A stretch of 42,872 nt of DNA. Source: Candidatus Firestoneibacteriota bacterium (GTDB lineage Bacteria; Oederibacteriota; D2-FULL-39-29). The notes under the pieces were generated by a model. It did not search any database. It was not told the origin of the DNA and worked only from the letters and a program-made list of their open reading frames with translations. Shown piece by piece: positions 7,057 to 17,418 of this stretch. Made by a program: the position numbers and the translations under genes. The DNA lies in NCBI GenBank assembly GCA_903891415.1, contig CAITEH010000055.1:1-42872 (forward strand). Reading direction: 5' to 3'. How positions within the stretch are numbered: the stretch's first letter is position 1; every line of letters begins with the position of its first letter.

Positions 7057-8465
7057 TAAATTGGAATAGTGTTAAAATAGTCGCCACGGCAGGCCCGGCA
7101 AGCGCTTCCTATAAAACGCTGCGGGCCATGATATATAACGGCCTGGATATAGTAAGAATAAATTTCTCCCACGGGAAATATGAAGAATATAAAAAAATAA
7201 TTGCCCTCGTAAGAAAAATAGAAAAAGAACTCGGCCGGCCTATCGGGATCCTTGCGGATATGCCGGGCCCGAAACTCCGCGTTAAAGGCATTGAAGAGCC
7301 CATTTCAGTAAAGCCCGGCAGTGTACTGGTTATAAAAAGAAACCAGCCCCGGCTTCCCGGGGAAATAAGCATTGCTTACCCGGTAATCTTAAAGGTGCTG
7401 AAACCCGGGGATAAAATATCGGTCAGCGACGGCAAGTTTATAATTAAAGTTTTCAAAAAAACAAAGGATTCCGTAACCTGCAGAGTTCTTGACGGCGCGG
7501 GAGAGATAAAAAAAGGCGCGGGTTTAAACTTCCCGGAAGTGGATCTTCCAATTCCCTCCGTCACGCCCGAAGATTACAAGCATATTAGTTTTGCCTGCGC
7601 TAACGGAGTAGACTTCATAGGGCTTTCCTTCATAAAGGAAGCAGAAGACCTGAAAAAAGTCAGGGCTTATCTGAAAAAGATAAAAGCAAAACCTTTCCTT
7701 ATCGCAAAGATAGAAAGAAGAGCCGCCCTCGCCAACTTGAAGAATATCGTACTGTCAACCGACGGGGTAATGGTTGCCCGGGGGGACTTGGGCGTGGAAA
7801 TGCCGATAGAAAAAGTTAACCTGCTTCAAAAAGATATCATTAAAATGTGCAACACCCACGGGAAGCCGGTAATTACCGCGACTCAGATGCTTGAATCCAT
7901 GATAGAAAATCCTTTCCCCACCCGGGCGGAAGTTTCTGACGTGGCAAACGCTATTTTTGACGGCACGGATGCCATAATGCTGTCAGGGGAGACGGCCGTC
8001 GGTAAATATCCCCTGCAAGCCGTGGAAATGATGTACAAAATAGCCAAGAATGTGGAACCCAAACTGGATCGTTCTAAGAATGTGGCTTATCTTGAGGATG
8101 ACGATATTTCGGATATAATAAGCAAAAATGTCGTAAGAATTGCGGAAGTTTACGGTGTTAAGAACATACTGGTCCCGACTGAAAGCGGCAAAACGGCAAG
8201 AATGGTCTCCAGGTACCGTCCAAACGCCAAAATAATAGCCCTGGCAACAACCGAAACGGTACTGAGGCAGTTAATACTTCCTTTTGGAGTTTATCCCTGC
8301 AGAATTGGAAAACACACAAATTCTTCCGTGATCTTTAAACTTGTTGACGAGTTCATAAAAAAATCGGGGCTTTTTAAAAAAGGCGATAAGTTAATTATCG
8401 CTGCCGGAACTCTGGAGAAAAAAGGCAGCGCCTCAAATTTCATTAAAATAGTGACTGTCGCGTAG
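7053..8465 (+). CDS. pyk: Pyruvate kinase
   Basis: Cytoplasmic transfer of phosphate from phosphoenolpyruvate to ADP. The 470-residue product has the usual bacterial length and motifs: KIVATAGPAS and NFSHGKYEEY at the N-terminus, ADMPGPKLR at the start of the B-domain lid, AKIERRAAL with catalytic Lys and metal Glu, VARGDLGVEMP, MLESMIENPFPTRAE, and IMLSGETAVGKYP. The C-terminal effector domain (about residues 345-470) is present. It is coupled to fumarase beta by a four-base overlap and is the last gene of the plus-strand block; a 9-bp-unit repeat array follows at 8471, before the convergent radical SAM gene. Confident. Confidence 0.97.
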   Translation: MINWNSVKIVATAGPASASYKTLRAMIYNGLDIVRINFSHGKYEEYKKIIALVRKIEKELGRPIGILADMPGPKLRVKGIEEPISVKPGSVLVIKRNQPRLPGEISIAYPVILKVLKPGDKISVSDGKFIIKVFKKTKDSVTCRVLDGAGEIKKGAGLNFPEVDLPIPSVTPEDYKHISFACANGVDFIGLSFIKEAEDLKKVRAYLKKIKAKPFLIAKIERRAALANLKNIVLSTDGVMVARGDLGVEMPIEKVNLLQKDIIKMCNTHGKPVITATQMLESMIENPFPTRAEVSDVANAIFDGTDAIMLSGETAVGKYPLQAVEMMYKIAKNVEPKLDRSKNVAYLEDDDISDIISKNVVRIAEVYGVKNILVPTESGKTARMVSRYRPNAKIIALATTETVLRQLILPFGVYPCRIGKHTNSSVIFKLVDEFIKKSGLFKKGDKLIIAAGTLEKKGSASNFIKIVTVA

Positions 8466-8470
8466 CGATG

Positions 8471-8508
8471 GTTAGTAAAGTTTGTAGTTTATAAGGTTCA
8501 TAAAGTCT
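8471..8508. repeat. Single arm of the 9-bp-unit repeat (locus 3)
   Basis: Read on the minus strand, the units are ACTTTATGA, ACCTTATAA, a 7-base ACTACAA, and ACTTTACTA. Here only one arm is present, in the gap between the convergent pyruvate kinase and radical SAM genes, so it cannot form the long stem seen at loci 1 and 2. No clear Rho-independent terminator is visible in this 91-base gap. Confidence 0.75.
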
Positions 8509-8556
8509 TAGAGACTAAGCGAACAAAAAAAGGCAGCCACACGTACTCCAAACACC

Positions 8557-11007
8557 TTACCTAAGCGCGATCCTTTGAATTACGGCACCTTTAATGTCTG
8601 TATCGGAGATACCCGTAAGCGCCGAGAGGAGTTTGAATATACTGGTTGTGCCTTTGGCTTTCAGATCTACGGTGATCAGGTAATTTTCCCCTTTTTTCTC
8701 CACTTTTTTGACCGCCTCCGGCTTGAGTTCAGGATTAAAAGCAAAAGGAACGTTAAGGCCTGCTTCATAGACGGCTTCGGAATATTGCAAGGCCGCGGTC
8801 AGGTCGACCTTTACGGCAGAGAGCAGTTTTATTCCGGGTGGAAGGTTTTCTGCAACGAGTTCGAGGACTTCTTTTTCGTTCAAAGAACGTGTAAGTTCCA
8901 GATCAAAGGCCTCACAACAACTGTCAACCCCGACCGGCAGTGCGGGTGAAAAAGCAACTTTTGGATGCGGGTTAAAACCTTCCGTGCGTGAAAGCGGCAA
9001 GCCGCTCCGTATTATTGCTCTAAGCAAAGCATTCGCAAGTTCCAGATGAGAAATAAATTTTATAGCCGGCGTTTTTTCATAGCTGAGCCTGTATTTTGCT
9101 ATCGCAAAACGCTTTAAAGGGGAAACTGCCGGAAACCCGGAGTCCTTTACGAGTTCCGCTTCCTTGAGCTTTGTACTTTCACAAAATTCTTCCGCCCCGC
9201 AGGAAGCGCAGACCGCGCCGCGGCAATCCGCGGTCGTCTCCCCCTTCCCGGCTTTTTCCAATTCTTTTTTCAGATATTCCTTTGTCACCAGGCAGTCAAT
9301 ATGTTCCCAGGGGAATTTCTCGTCAAGCGAACGCTTCCTTGCAGTATAAAAAAGCGGATCTATTCCTGCTTCCTTAAAGGCCGCTTCCCATATTTCCGGT
9401 TTAAAGGTTTCACGCCAGGCATCAAAACGGGCGCCCATATTATAGGCCTTAAGTATTACCTCAAAAAGCCGCCGGTCTCCCCGGGCAAAAACACCTTCAA
9501 GCATTGTTAATTCCAGGCTGTGCCACTTCAGCAGGCGGGGGTTAATATTTTTCCGGAGCAGATCTATCTTGCTTTTTAATTCGGCGGCTGTTGCCTGCGC
9601 CTCCCACATGAACGGAGTATGCGCTTTGGGGATCATAAAAGAAATACTGATATTAAAACCTTTGAATCTTTTGTTTTCCTGCCTGCAGGCATTTTGCACT
9701 CTTTTCGCAAGACCCGCAATACCCAAAACATCTTCCTCTGTTTCGGTCGGCAGGCCCAGCATAAAATACAGCTTGATGTTATCCATACCTGCTTTGACCG
9801 CCGCCGCGCAGGCGTCTATCAGGTCTTTTTCCGTAACACACTTATTGATCACATCCCGGAGCCTCTGGGTCCCCGCTTCGGGCGCGAAAGTAAGCGTTGA
9901 TTTTCTGACGGAATTCAAGCCGGCTGCAAGTTCCACCGAAAAAGCATCTATCCTGGAGGAAGGCAGAGCCACCGAAATGCCTTCTCCAAGAAGGCTGCTG
10001 TTTAAGCCCAAAACTATCTCTTTTATTTTTGAATGATCCGTGGAACTTAACGAAGACAGGGAAATTTCGTCAAAACCGGTCGCGGACTGGCTTTCTTTAG
10101 CAATATCAAGGATCGCGGAAACGGAACGCTCCCGCACAGGCCTGGTGGTCATGCCGCTCACGCAAAACCTGCACCCGCGGGTACACCCGCGCAGTATTTC
10201 CACTGTTACCCGGTTCTGTATAATATTCATATAGGGCACGAGCGGTTTGAGCGGGGCATAGGCGCGGTCAAAATCCCTCACTATTCTTTTGGTAATTTTT
10301 AACGGCGTGCCGGTTTTAACCACGGAAAGCCCGGCAAAGGTCTTATCCGGGTTATAGACAGGGTCATAATAAGACGGAACATAGACACCCCTGAGCCCGG
10401 AAAGTTTTTCAAGTATGCCGGAACGCTTTAATCCAGACGCTTTTCCCTTTTTATAGACTTCGATAATCTCAGTTATCGCTTCCTCTCCCTCTCCTATCAG
10501 GAAAAGATCAAAGAAAGCCGCCACGGGTTCGGGATTATAGGCGGCAGGGCCTCCGCCAAGAATTATGGGGTCGGTTTCCTTTCTGTCGACGGACAATAAA
10601 GGCACACCTCCTAGAGCCAGTATCTGTAAAATATTGGTATAGGTCATTTCATACTGCAGGGTAAAGCCAATAATATCAAATTCATTTACCGGGGTAAAAC
10701 TTTCCAGGGAGTATAAGGGAAGGCCGTATTCCTTAAGCCTGCTCTCCATATCCGGCCAGGGAGAAAAAACCCTTTCCGCGAGAGCATACGGGAGTGAATT
10801 TATCAGGCCATATAGTATCTTAAAGCCGAGATAGGACATGCCCACCTCATAGGCCTCAGGAAAAGCCAGAAGCACCTTTACCCGGTCAAAAGAATCTTCT
10901 TTAATGCTAATATTTTGTTCCTGGCCTATGTACCTTGTGGGATGGCTTACGAACGGAAGCACTTTTTCAAAAAGATCTTTCTTCAGACTTAAATTCTTTT
11001 CTGTCAT
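8557..11007 (-). CDS. Radical SAM protein fused to a DUF2344 domain
   Basis: An 816-residue two-part protein. Residues about 40-220 look like a B12-binding-type Rossmann domain, without an obvious DxHxxG motif. Residues 250-500 form a radical SAM barrel with the cluster motif C275-TRG-C279-RF-C282. A Cys-rich patch (VCASCGAEEFC) leads into a C-terminal DUF2344-type domain (about 600-816) that begins KYRLSYEKTPAIKFISHLEL. This corresponds to the TIGR03960 and TIGR03936 architecture often encoded separately and often next to rodA or ribosomal genes. The substrate of the family is not established to my knowledge; RNA or ribosome modification is a common guess. Its ATG overlaps the rodA stop by four bases. 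Family assignment firm, function open. Confidence 0.88.
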   Translation of the reverse strand: MTEKNLSLKKDLFEKVLPFVSHPTRYIGQEQNISIKEDSFDRVKVLLAFPEAYEVGMSYLGFKILYGLINSLPYALAERVFSPWPDMESRLKEYGLPLYSLESFTPVNEFDIIGFTLQYEMTYTNILQILALGGVPLLSVDRKETDPIILGGGPAAYNPEPVAAFFDLFLIGEGEEAITEIIEVYKKGKASGLKRSGILEKLSGLRGVYVPSYYDPVYNPDKTFAGLSVVKTGTPLKITKRIVRDFDRAYAPLKPLVPYMNIIQNRVTVEILRGCTRGCRFCVSGMTTRPVRERSVSAILDIAKESQSATGFDEISLSSLSSTDHSKIKEIVLGLNSSLLGEGISVALPSSRIDAFSVELAAGLNSVRKSTLTFAPEAGTQRLRDVINKCVTEKDLIDACAAAVKAGMDNIKLYFMLGLPTETEEDVLGIAGLAKRVQNACRQENKRFKGFNISISFMIPKAHTPFMWEAQATAAELKSKIDLLRKNINPRLLKWHSLELTMLEGVFARGDRRLFEVILKAYNMGARFDAWRETFKPEIWEAAFKEAGIDPLFYTARKRSLDEKFPWEHIDCLVTKEYLKKELEKAGKGETTADCRGAVCASCGAEEFCESTKLKEAELVKDSGFPAVSPLKRFAIAKYRLSYEKTPAIKFISHLELANALLRAIIRSGLPLSRTEGFNPHPKVAFSPALPVGVDSCCEAFDLELTRSLNEKEVLELVAENLPPGIKLLSAVKVDLTAALQYSEAVYEAGLNVPFAFNPELKPEAVKKVEKKGENYLITVDLKAKGTTSIFKLLSALTGISDTDIKGAVIQRIALR

Positions 11008-12116
11008 GAGGAGAACTTCTTTAGTGACATATGAATATTTAGAAGTATTCCCGCAAGAAACATGGAGAAGATAAGCGAAGAACCGCCGTAACTCATAAAA
11101 GGAAGAGGCACCCCGACGATAGGCAGCAAACCCAGGGTCATACCGATATTGACAAAGACCTGGGTTATAAAAATAACAATGATCCCGGTCGCGAGGATAG
11201 TGCTGGTCCGGTCCTTGGCATAAATAGTTATTTTAATACCTTCCATAATAAGCATGTAATACAGAAAAATGATAAATACCGCGCCGATAAATCCGAGTTC
11301 CTCCCCTATAACAGAAAATATGAAATCCGTATGATGTTCCGGGATAAAATTCAGCTGGGACTGGGTTCCGCTCAACAGCCCCTTTCCGAAAAGCCCCCCG
11401 GAGCCTATGGCTATCTTGGATTGAATGAGAGAATACCCGCTGCCCAGGGGATCCGCCTCCGGATTGATGAAACTTAATATTCTTTTTTTCTGATAATCCC
11501 TCATTACCAGCCAGAATAACGGGGTCACCGCGGCAAGCAAGCTGAAGGTCCCTATCAAATATCTTTTTTTCATCCCGCTGATAAAAAGCATAAAAAACAC
11601 AATGGGAATAAAAATCAAAGTAGTACCCAGATCAGGTTGGATCAGGATCAAGAACATCGGGGCGCCCACCAGAACAAAAGTCTTGAACATACCTTCGGCA
11701 ATGTCTATCTTGCCTTTATTTTCGGAAATAAACTTTGTAAGCATAAGCACCAGCACCACCTTGGCAAATTCCGAAGGTTGAAAAGCAAAGGGCCCGAGAT
11801 GGAACCATCTGACGCTGCCGAATTTTGATTTCCCGACGAAAAGCAGGAGCAAAAGCATGCCCAGCGTGATAAAATACATCCAGGGGGAAAAACCGATCCA
11901 CACTTCGTAATTTATCTGGCTTACAAAAAAAAGTATAAAAAAAGAAACCGTAACCCACATAAGCTGTTTCAGAAAAAAATTGTACCGCAGGCCCGTAAGA
12001 TCACTCGAGCTTGTGGCGCTGTAGATCATAACAAGGCTGATGATACTGAGCAGCCCTATTACTGCAAGTATTGCTTTATTTAAGCTTTTAAGGCTCTGTT
12101 TTTCTATTAGAGGCAT
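11004..12116 (-). CDS. rodA: Rod shape-determining protein RodA, SEDS glycosyltransferase
   Basis: A 370-residue integral membrane peptidoglycan polymerase of the SEDS family, working with PBP2 in the elongasome. About ten hydrophobic membrane segments are visible. The long family signature NPEADPLGSGYSLIQSKIA, followed by IGSGGLFGKGLLSGTQSQLNF and EHHTDFIFSVIGEELGFIG, holds the conserved extracytoplasmic Asp. The C-terminal MSYGGSSLIFSMFLAGILLNI is also typical. The start lies inside the 3' end of the PBP2 gene (29-base overlap), a coupling that suits stoichiometric partners. It is followed by the radical SAM gene with an ATGA overlap. Confident. Confidence 0.96.
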   Translation of the reverse strand: MPLIEKQSLKSLNKAILAVIGLLSIISLVMIYSATSSSDLTGLRYNFFLKQLMWVTVSFFILFFVSQINYEVWIGFSPWMYFITLGMLLLLLFVGKSKFGSVRWFHLGPFAFQPSEFAKVVLVLMLTKFISENKGKIDIAEGMFKTFVLVGAPMFLILIQPDLGTTLIFIPIVFFMLFISGMKKRYLIGTFSLLAAVTPLFWLVMRDYQKKRILSFINPEADPLGSGYSLIQSKIAIGSGGLFGKGLLSGTQSQLNFIPEHHTDFIFSVIGEELGFIGAVFIIFLYYMLIMEGIKITIYAKDRTSTILATGIIVIFITQVFVNIGMTLGLLPIVGVPLPFMSYGGSSLIFSMFLAGILLNIHMSLKKFSS

Positions 12117-13857
12117 ATCTTTCCTTCTTCAATTTGAAATAGGTTTCTATCGCGGCTTTGCCCAGCGGCGCGGCATTTTCACCCCCGGCACCGCCGCCCT
12201 CAATAAAGACAAGGACCGAAACTTCGGGACTTGCGGCAGGCGCGTAGCCCGCGAAAGCCGCATGTGAAGGCCCGTGGGGATTTTCTACAGTAGCCGTTTT
12301 TCCCGCAATGCTGTAATTTGATTTTGCTCTGGCACCGGTACCGGAATTAACCGCTTTCCAAAGCGCTTTTTTTATCAGTTCAAGCGTTTTTCCGCCGATA
12401 GTAAAACTCTTGAGAATTTTCTTTTCAATTTTTTTATCTCCGATAGCTTTGACTACATGCGGGGTATAAGAAGTCCCGTTATTAATAATTACATTATAGG
12501 AAGAAAGTATCTGCAGGGGATTTGATGTAATATAACCCTGGCCGATGGCATATTGAATAGTATTTCCGGGGAACCAGTAGATGCCGTATTTATCCTTCTT
12601 CCAGGCCGGTGTCGGTACAAGCCCCTGCTTTTCCCCGTCCAGGTCTATGCCCGTAGGGTCTCCGTAGCCAAAAAGCTTTGCGTATTCAGAGATCTTATCG
12701 GCGGAAACAGTTAAGCCCAGCTGATAAAAATATATATCACAGGACTGGGCAATGGCATCCTCCATGGATAAAACACCGTGCCCCTCCGACTTCCAGCAGT
12801 CGTAAGACCAGTCTTTCCCGTAATGATACGTGCCGCGGCAGACAAACACGTCTTTTGCAGAAAGTTTATTTTTTTCCAGAGCCACAACAGCCGGAACTAT
12901 TTTAAATACCGACCCGGGGGAATATAAACCGCTGACGGCCCGGTTAAGGAATATGCGGTTCGGGTCACTTAACATCCGGTTCCATTCCTTGGCATTCAGC
13001 TGGCCGCAAAAAACGTTGGGGTCGAAAGAAGGTTTGCTCACCAGAGCATAGATCTCTCCGTCTCCCGGATTCATCACGACGATAACGCCTCTGCGGTTCT
13101 TAAAAAGTTCTTCACAGGCCTTTTGCAATTTAAGATCTATGGTCAGGACCAGATCGGTCCCTTTTACATAAGCCTCTTCTCCCAGATCTTTTATTTCTTT
13201 GCCTGAAGCGTTCACCCTGATCTTCGCGGCTCCATTCACTCCGCGCAGTACGTTATCAAATTTACGTTCCACACCCGCGCGGCCGATAGTATCTCCTATA
13301 AAGTATTTTCCGTTATCAAGGTCCTTCAGTCCCACTTCACCGACATAACCGAGCACATGCGCGGCCGTATCTTTATTCGGGTAATTCCGTTTGGCTTCGG
13401 TGTGAATTATCACTCCCGGCAGTTCCGGTTTGTTCTCTTCAATAATTGAGATCACCCGGGCATCCAGATCCCCCTTGATCTTTATAGCTTCAAACACCTT
13501 ATACTTTTGATCCTCAATTTTTTCATTTATTTCTTCTTCCGGAACACCTATTATTTTCGCCAGGACCGGGACCACTTTGTCACTGTCTTTTAGATCCGCG
13601 GGAATAACTGACACGGTATAAGAAGGCACGCTATCGGCCAGCTTTTCACCAAATCTGTCAAATATTATGCCGCGGGCTGCCCGCTTGGGGACCACACGCG
13701 TGCTGTTGCTTTGGGCAAGAGACTTGTATTTCGAATAGAAGATAAGCTGGAGATAGAATAATCTTAGAATTATTATAATGAATAATACCGAGGCAAAAGC
13801 TATCAGCAGTTTGAAACGCCGTTTTTGTTCTTTATCATGAACTCTTTCTAGAGCCAT
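12088..13857 (-). CDS. mrdA: Penicillin-binding protein 2 (elongasome transpeptidase)
   Basis: A 589-residue class B PBP that cross-links peptidoglycan during elongation, anchored by one N-terminal membrane segment (about 17-40). The dimerisation domain shows the expected RGIIFDRFG and GRAGVERKFD segments; the transpeptidase domain has S316-V-F-K319 (SxxK nucleophile) and S372-C-D374 (SxN position). The third motif, normally KTG, reads K520-T-A522 in AGKTATVENPHG; the codon is GCT, so Ala replaces the usual Gly. The rest of the strand (NPHGPSHAAFAGYAP) is conserved, so the protein is probably active. MreD ends one base upstream, and rodA overlaps its end. Family assignment is certain; the KTA variant is the oddity. 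Confidence 0.95.
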   Translation of the reverse strand: MALERVHDKEQKRRFKLLIAFASVLFIIIILRLFYLQLIFYSKYKSLAQSNSTRVVPKRAARGIIFDRFGEKLADSVPSYTVSVIPADLKDSDKVVPVLAKIIGVPEEEINEKIEDQKYKVFEAIKIKGDLDARVISIIEENKPELPGVIIHTEAKRNYPNKDTAAHVLGYVGEVGLKDLDNGKYFIGDTIGRAGVERKFDNVLRGVNGAAKIRVNASGKEIKDLGEEAYVKGTDLVLTIDLKLQKACEELFKNRRGVIVVMNPGDGEIYALVSKPSFDPNVFCGQLNAKEWNRMLSDPNRIFLNRAVSGLYSPGSVFKIVPAVVALEKNKLSAKDVFVCRGTYHYGKDWSYDCWKSEGHGVLSMEDAIAQSCDIYFYQLGLTVSADKISEYAKLFGYGDPTGIDLDGEKQGLVPTPAWKKDKYGIYWFPGNTIQYAIGQGYITSNPLQILSSYNVIINNGTSYTPHVVKAIGDKKIEKKILKSFTIGGKTLELIKKALWKAVNSGTGARAKSNYSIAGKTATVENPHGPSHAAFAGYAPAASPEVSVLVFIEGGGAGGENAAPLGKAAIETYFKLKKERYASNRKTEP

Positions 13858-13858
13858 A

Positions 13859-14347
13859 TCAACCGAACGCTTTTTTTACATTACCCTTAGACAGGTAATA
13901 AATAACTACAGCCAGAAAGAGGACAAAGGAGGTAGATAATGCGAGAGGTAAAGTTATCCTGAGCAGTTCGCTTAAAACGTTGATCTTTGTGTAGAATAAA
14001 TAGAGAAAACTCAGCGAGAGGAACCCGCTTACCAGCGTGATAATAAGCGTGATAAGTATTTTCGAAAATACATTATCGCTGAATACATGTTTTTTCAAGA
14101 AAGCAATAATGAATCCGGAAATTGTAAGGGTAAAGACCCCGGCGCCAAAGGTACCATAAGAAATAAGGTCGTAGAACAAACCGCAGCCGGCCCCATAAAT
14201 TGTACCGTCCAATAAGTCATTCTTCTTTATTGCCAGAACAAGGCCGAGTATTATGAAGTCGGGAGCGATCCCCGAGAACAAAAGATACTTCCTGCAGGAC
14301 GCCTGCAGTAAAAAACAAACAAGCAAGCCAATAATTTTTGTGATCAT
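13859..14347 (-). CDS. mreD: Rod shape-determining membrane protein MreD
   Basis: A small, very hydrophobic inner-membrane protein of 162 residues with about five predicted membrane helices, the usual MreD size and composition. The conserved segments GIAPDFIILGLVLAI near residue 26 and the Gly/Tyr-rich FYDLISYGTFGAGVFTLT around 58-75 match the family. It sits between mreC and the PBP2 gene; its ribosome site (AAGGAG) overlaps the last codons of mreC, and it ends one base before the PBP2 ATG. Sequence conservation in MreD is low, so gene order carries much of the weight. Confidence 0.9.
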   Translation of the reverse strand: MITKIIGLLVCFLLQASCRKYLLFSGIAPDFIILGLVLAIKKNDLLDGTIYGAGCGLFYDLISYGTFGAGVFTLTISGFIIAFLKKHVFSDNVFSKILITLIITLVSGFLSLSFLYLFYTKINVLSELLRITLPLALSTSFVLFLAVVIYYLSKGNVKKAFG

Positions 14348-14355
14348 CTGGACAG

Positions 14356-15168
14356 TTACTCCTTAAAAACAATAAGGACTTCTTCAAGTTTCAATACATT
14401 CACGGCCGGAATTACGTTAATATCAAGGCTCATGCTGTCCGCGTCGGCTTTTAACACGCTGACCTGCCCGACAACCAGGCCTTTGGGAAATTTTCCGTCA
14501 CCGGAAGTAACAAGCAGGTCCCCGCCTTTTACTTCATCATTTATGGATAGATATTTCATTTTGCACATACCGTTACCGGCCCCGCTTACCGTACCGACAA
14601 CCCGCGTCTTTTGATGAATAGCCATGATACCGCTTTTATAATCCGTAAGCAGCATTACAAGGGAATATTCCGGATAAACTTCGATTGTTTTACCTACAAC
14701 TCCGTCCGGAGTAATTACGGGCATGCCGGTAACCACTCCGTCCCGCTCTCCCAGGTCAACAGTGAGTATCCCAAAATAATTACTTAGATCCCTGCCGACA
14801 ACCCGGGCCATAACGGTCTTAAAACCCGCTTTTTTCTTATAATCAAGGAACCGCTTTAATCTTTCGTTCTCTTTCTCTGTCTCCGCCAGCCGGTTATTCT
14901 GGTAAACCAAAGCGGATAACTCTTTGTTTAATTTGTCATTATCGTGTTTAAGGTAGGCAAAATTAAGAGCTGTATTCCAGACGTAGAAGGCGGCATTACC
15001 GAGCCGTCCCGTAATTTTCTGCAGGGGGAACATTATTTCTGAAACGGCGCTGTTTTTCCCAGCTCCGGGTTCACGGTTATTAAAAATAAAAATAAAACCG
15101 GCAGCTGCAAGTAAAATTGCCGAAATAACAAGGTATGCACGGTATTTCTTTAATAGTTTTTTCCACAT
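14356..15168 (-). CDS. mreC: Rod shape-determining protein MreC
   Basis: A 270-residue bitopic membrane protein that links MreB and MreD to the penicillin-binding proteins. It has one N-terminal membrane helix (about 12-30), a coiled coil (about 75-115, rich in Leu, Glu and Lys), and the periplasmic beta domains with the family segments ARVVGRDLSNYFGILTVDLG, GMPVITPDGVVGK, and GDLLVTSGDGKFPKGLVVGQV. It is separated from mreB by 176 bases that contain a terminator, so mreCD-mrdA-rodA may be expressed below the level of mreB. Confident. Confidence 0.95.
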   Translation of the reverse strand: MWKKLLKKYRAYLVISAILLAAAGFIFIFNNREPGAGKNSAVSEIMFPLQKITGRLGNAAFYVWNTALNFAYLKHDNDKLNKELSALVYQNNRLAETEKENERLKRFLDYKKKAGFKTVMARVVGRDLSNYFGILTVDLGERDGVVTGMPVITPDGVVGKTIEVYPEYSLVMLLTDYKSGIMAIHQKTRVVGTVSGAGNGMCKMKYLSINDEVKGGDLLVTSGDGKFPKGLVVGQVSVLKADADSMSLDINVIPAVNVLKLEEVLIVFKE

Positions 15169-15287
15169 ATTTATATGCCTTTTAATATACCAAAAAAGGC
15201 AATGTTTCTCAAGGTATTAAGTACCGTATGAATATTAGGATATTTGAGCTTTCCAAAAACGGGACCAAGGGATTAATTTAGCATAAA

Positions 15288-15315
15288 AAAGCCCGTTCTT
15301 TATAAACGGGCTTTT
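15288..15315. terminator. Rho-independent terminator between mreB and mreC
   Basis: A perfect 7-bp stem GCCCGTT (15291-15297) and AACGGGC (15305-15311) encloses a 7-base loop. It is flanked by an A-run on the left and TTTT on the right, so on the minus strand the stem is followed by a run of T. It lies 30 bases after the mreB stop and would cut or attenuate transcription before mreC. Confidence 0.8.
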
Positions 15316-15344
15316 AAACTCATATTTTAATTCTGCCGAAGTTA

Positions 15345-16785
<1,441 letters not shown>

Positions 16786-16789
<4 letters not shown>

Positions 16790-17418
16790 CTCTTAAGGCT
16801 TTTATAACACTCCGCCTCTATCCGAAATTCCAGATGTTTTGAATTTTCCAACAGGAGCCCGGTATCTTTTAGTATCTTACTCTTAATAGTTTCTTCTTTC
16901 AAATATAAAAAATTTACAAGCACATTAAGATAAGCCGCCTTCAGCGCGGCATGCGCAAAATACGCTGCTACGCCTACATCGCTTAGAAGGTTTTTATTGC
17001 CTTGCGCCGCCAGCGGCTCACAAATTTGGAGCACCTTGTAGCAACAAAGCATTATCTCATAAGGTACTTTTGCCGCTTTAAGCAAAGCCTTTTCAAGTGC
17101 TTCGGCTCTTTTTTTCTTTTCATCTTCAGTCTGCTTCGGCATTTTAGAGGCCGTCGCATAACTGCCGTAAGCAATAATATCCTCTTCAAGCAGTTTTAGC
17201 AGTTCATCCCTGGTTACTTCGGAAGTTTTTAAAAGCTCCCTGACCTCCGCGTCAACACCGGCATATTTTTCATTGCCCGCCGTAAAATTCCCTACCATAC
17301 AGTTCAGGCTGGCTGCTGCGGCTCCGACAAGCGCAGCTGCGGAACCGCCCCCGGGCGCCGGAAGCCTGGCGCTCAGATCTTGCATAAATTTCTTTATTGA
17401 TTCATTGACATAATGCAT
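16786..17418 (-). CDS. Cyclodeaminase/methenyl-THF cyclohydrolase-family protein (FchA-like)
   Basis: A 210-residue helical protein of the formiminotransferase-cyclodeaminase C-terminal family, whose free-standing members convert methenyl-THF to formyl-THF. The signature PAPGGGSAAALVGA (20-33) and the following NCMVGNFT, then the late CEPLAAQGNKNLLSDVGVAAYFAHAALKAAYLNV segment (in two halves, around 148-181), match the family. The start overlaps the preceding gene by 17 bases and has an AAAGG site upstream. It follows a formate-THF-ligase homologue, the normal partner of FchA, but that homologue looks inactive for ATP use. The substrate is therefore uncertain, although the fold assignment is solid. 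Confidence 0.87.

Noticed and set aside
9569-10036. Plus-strand open frame of 155 codons
   Set aside because: Antisense to the radical SAM gene, which has clear motifs in this interval.
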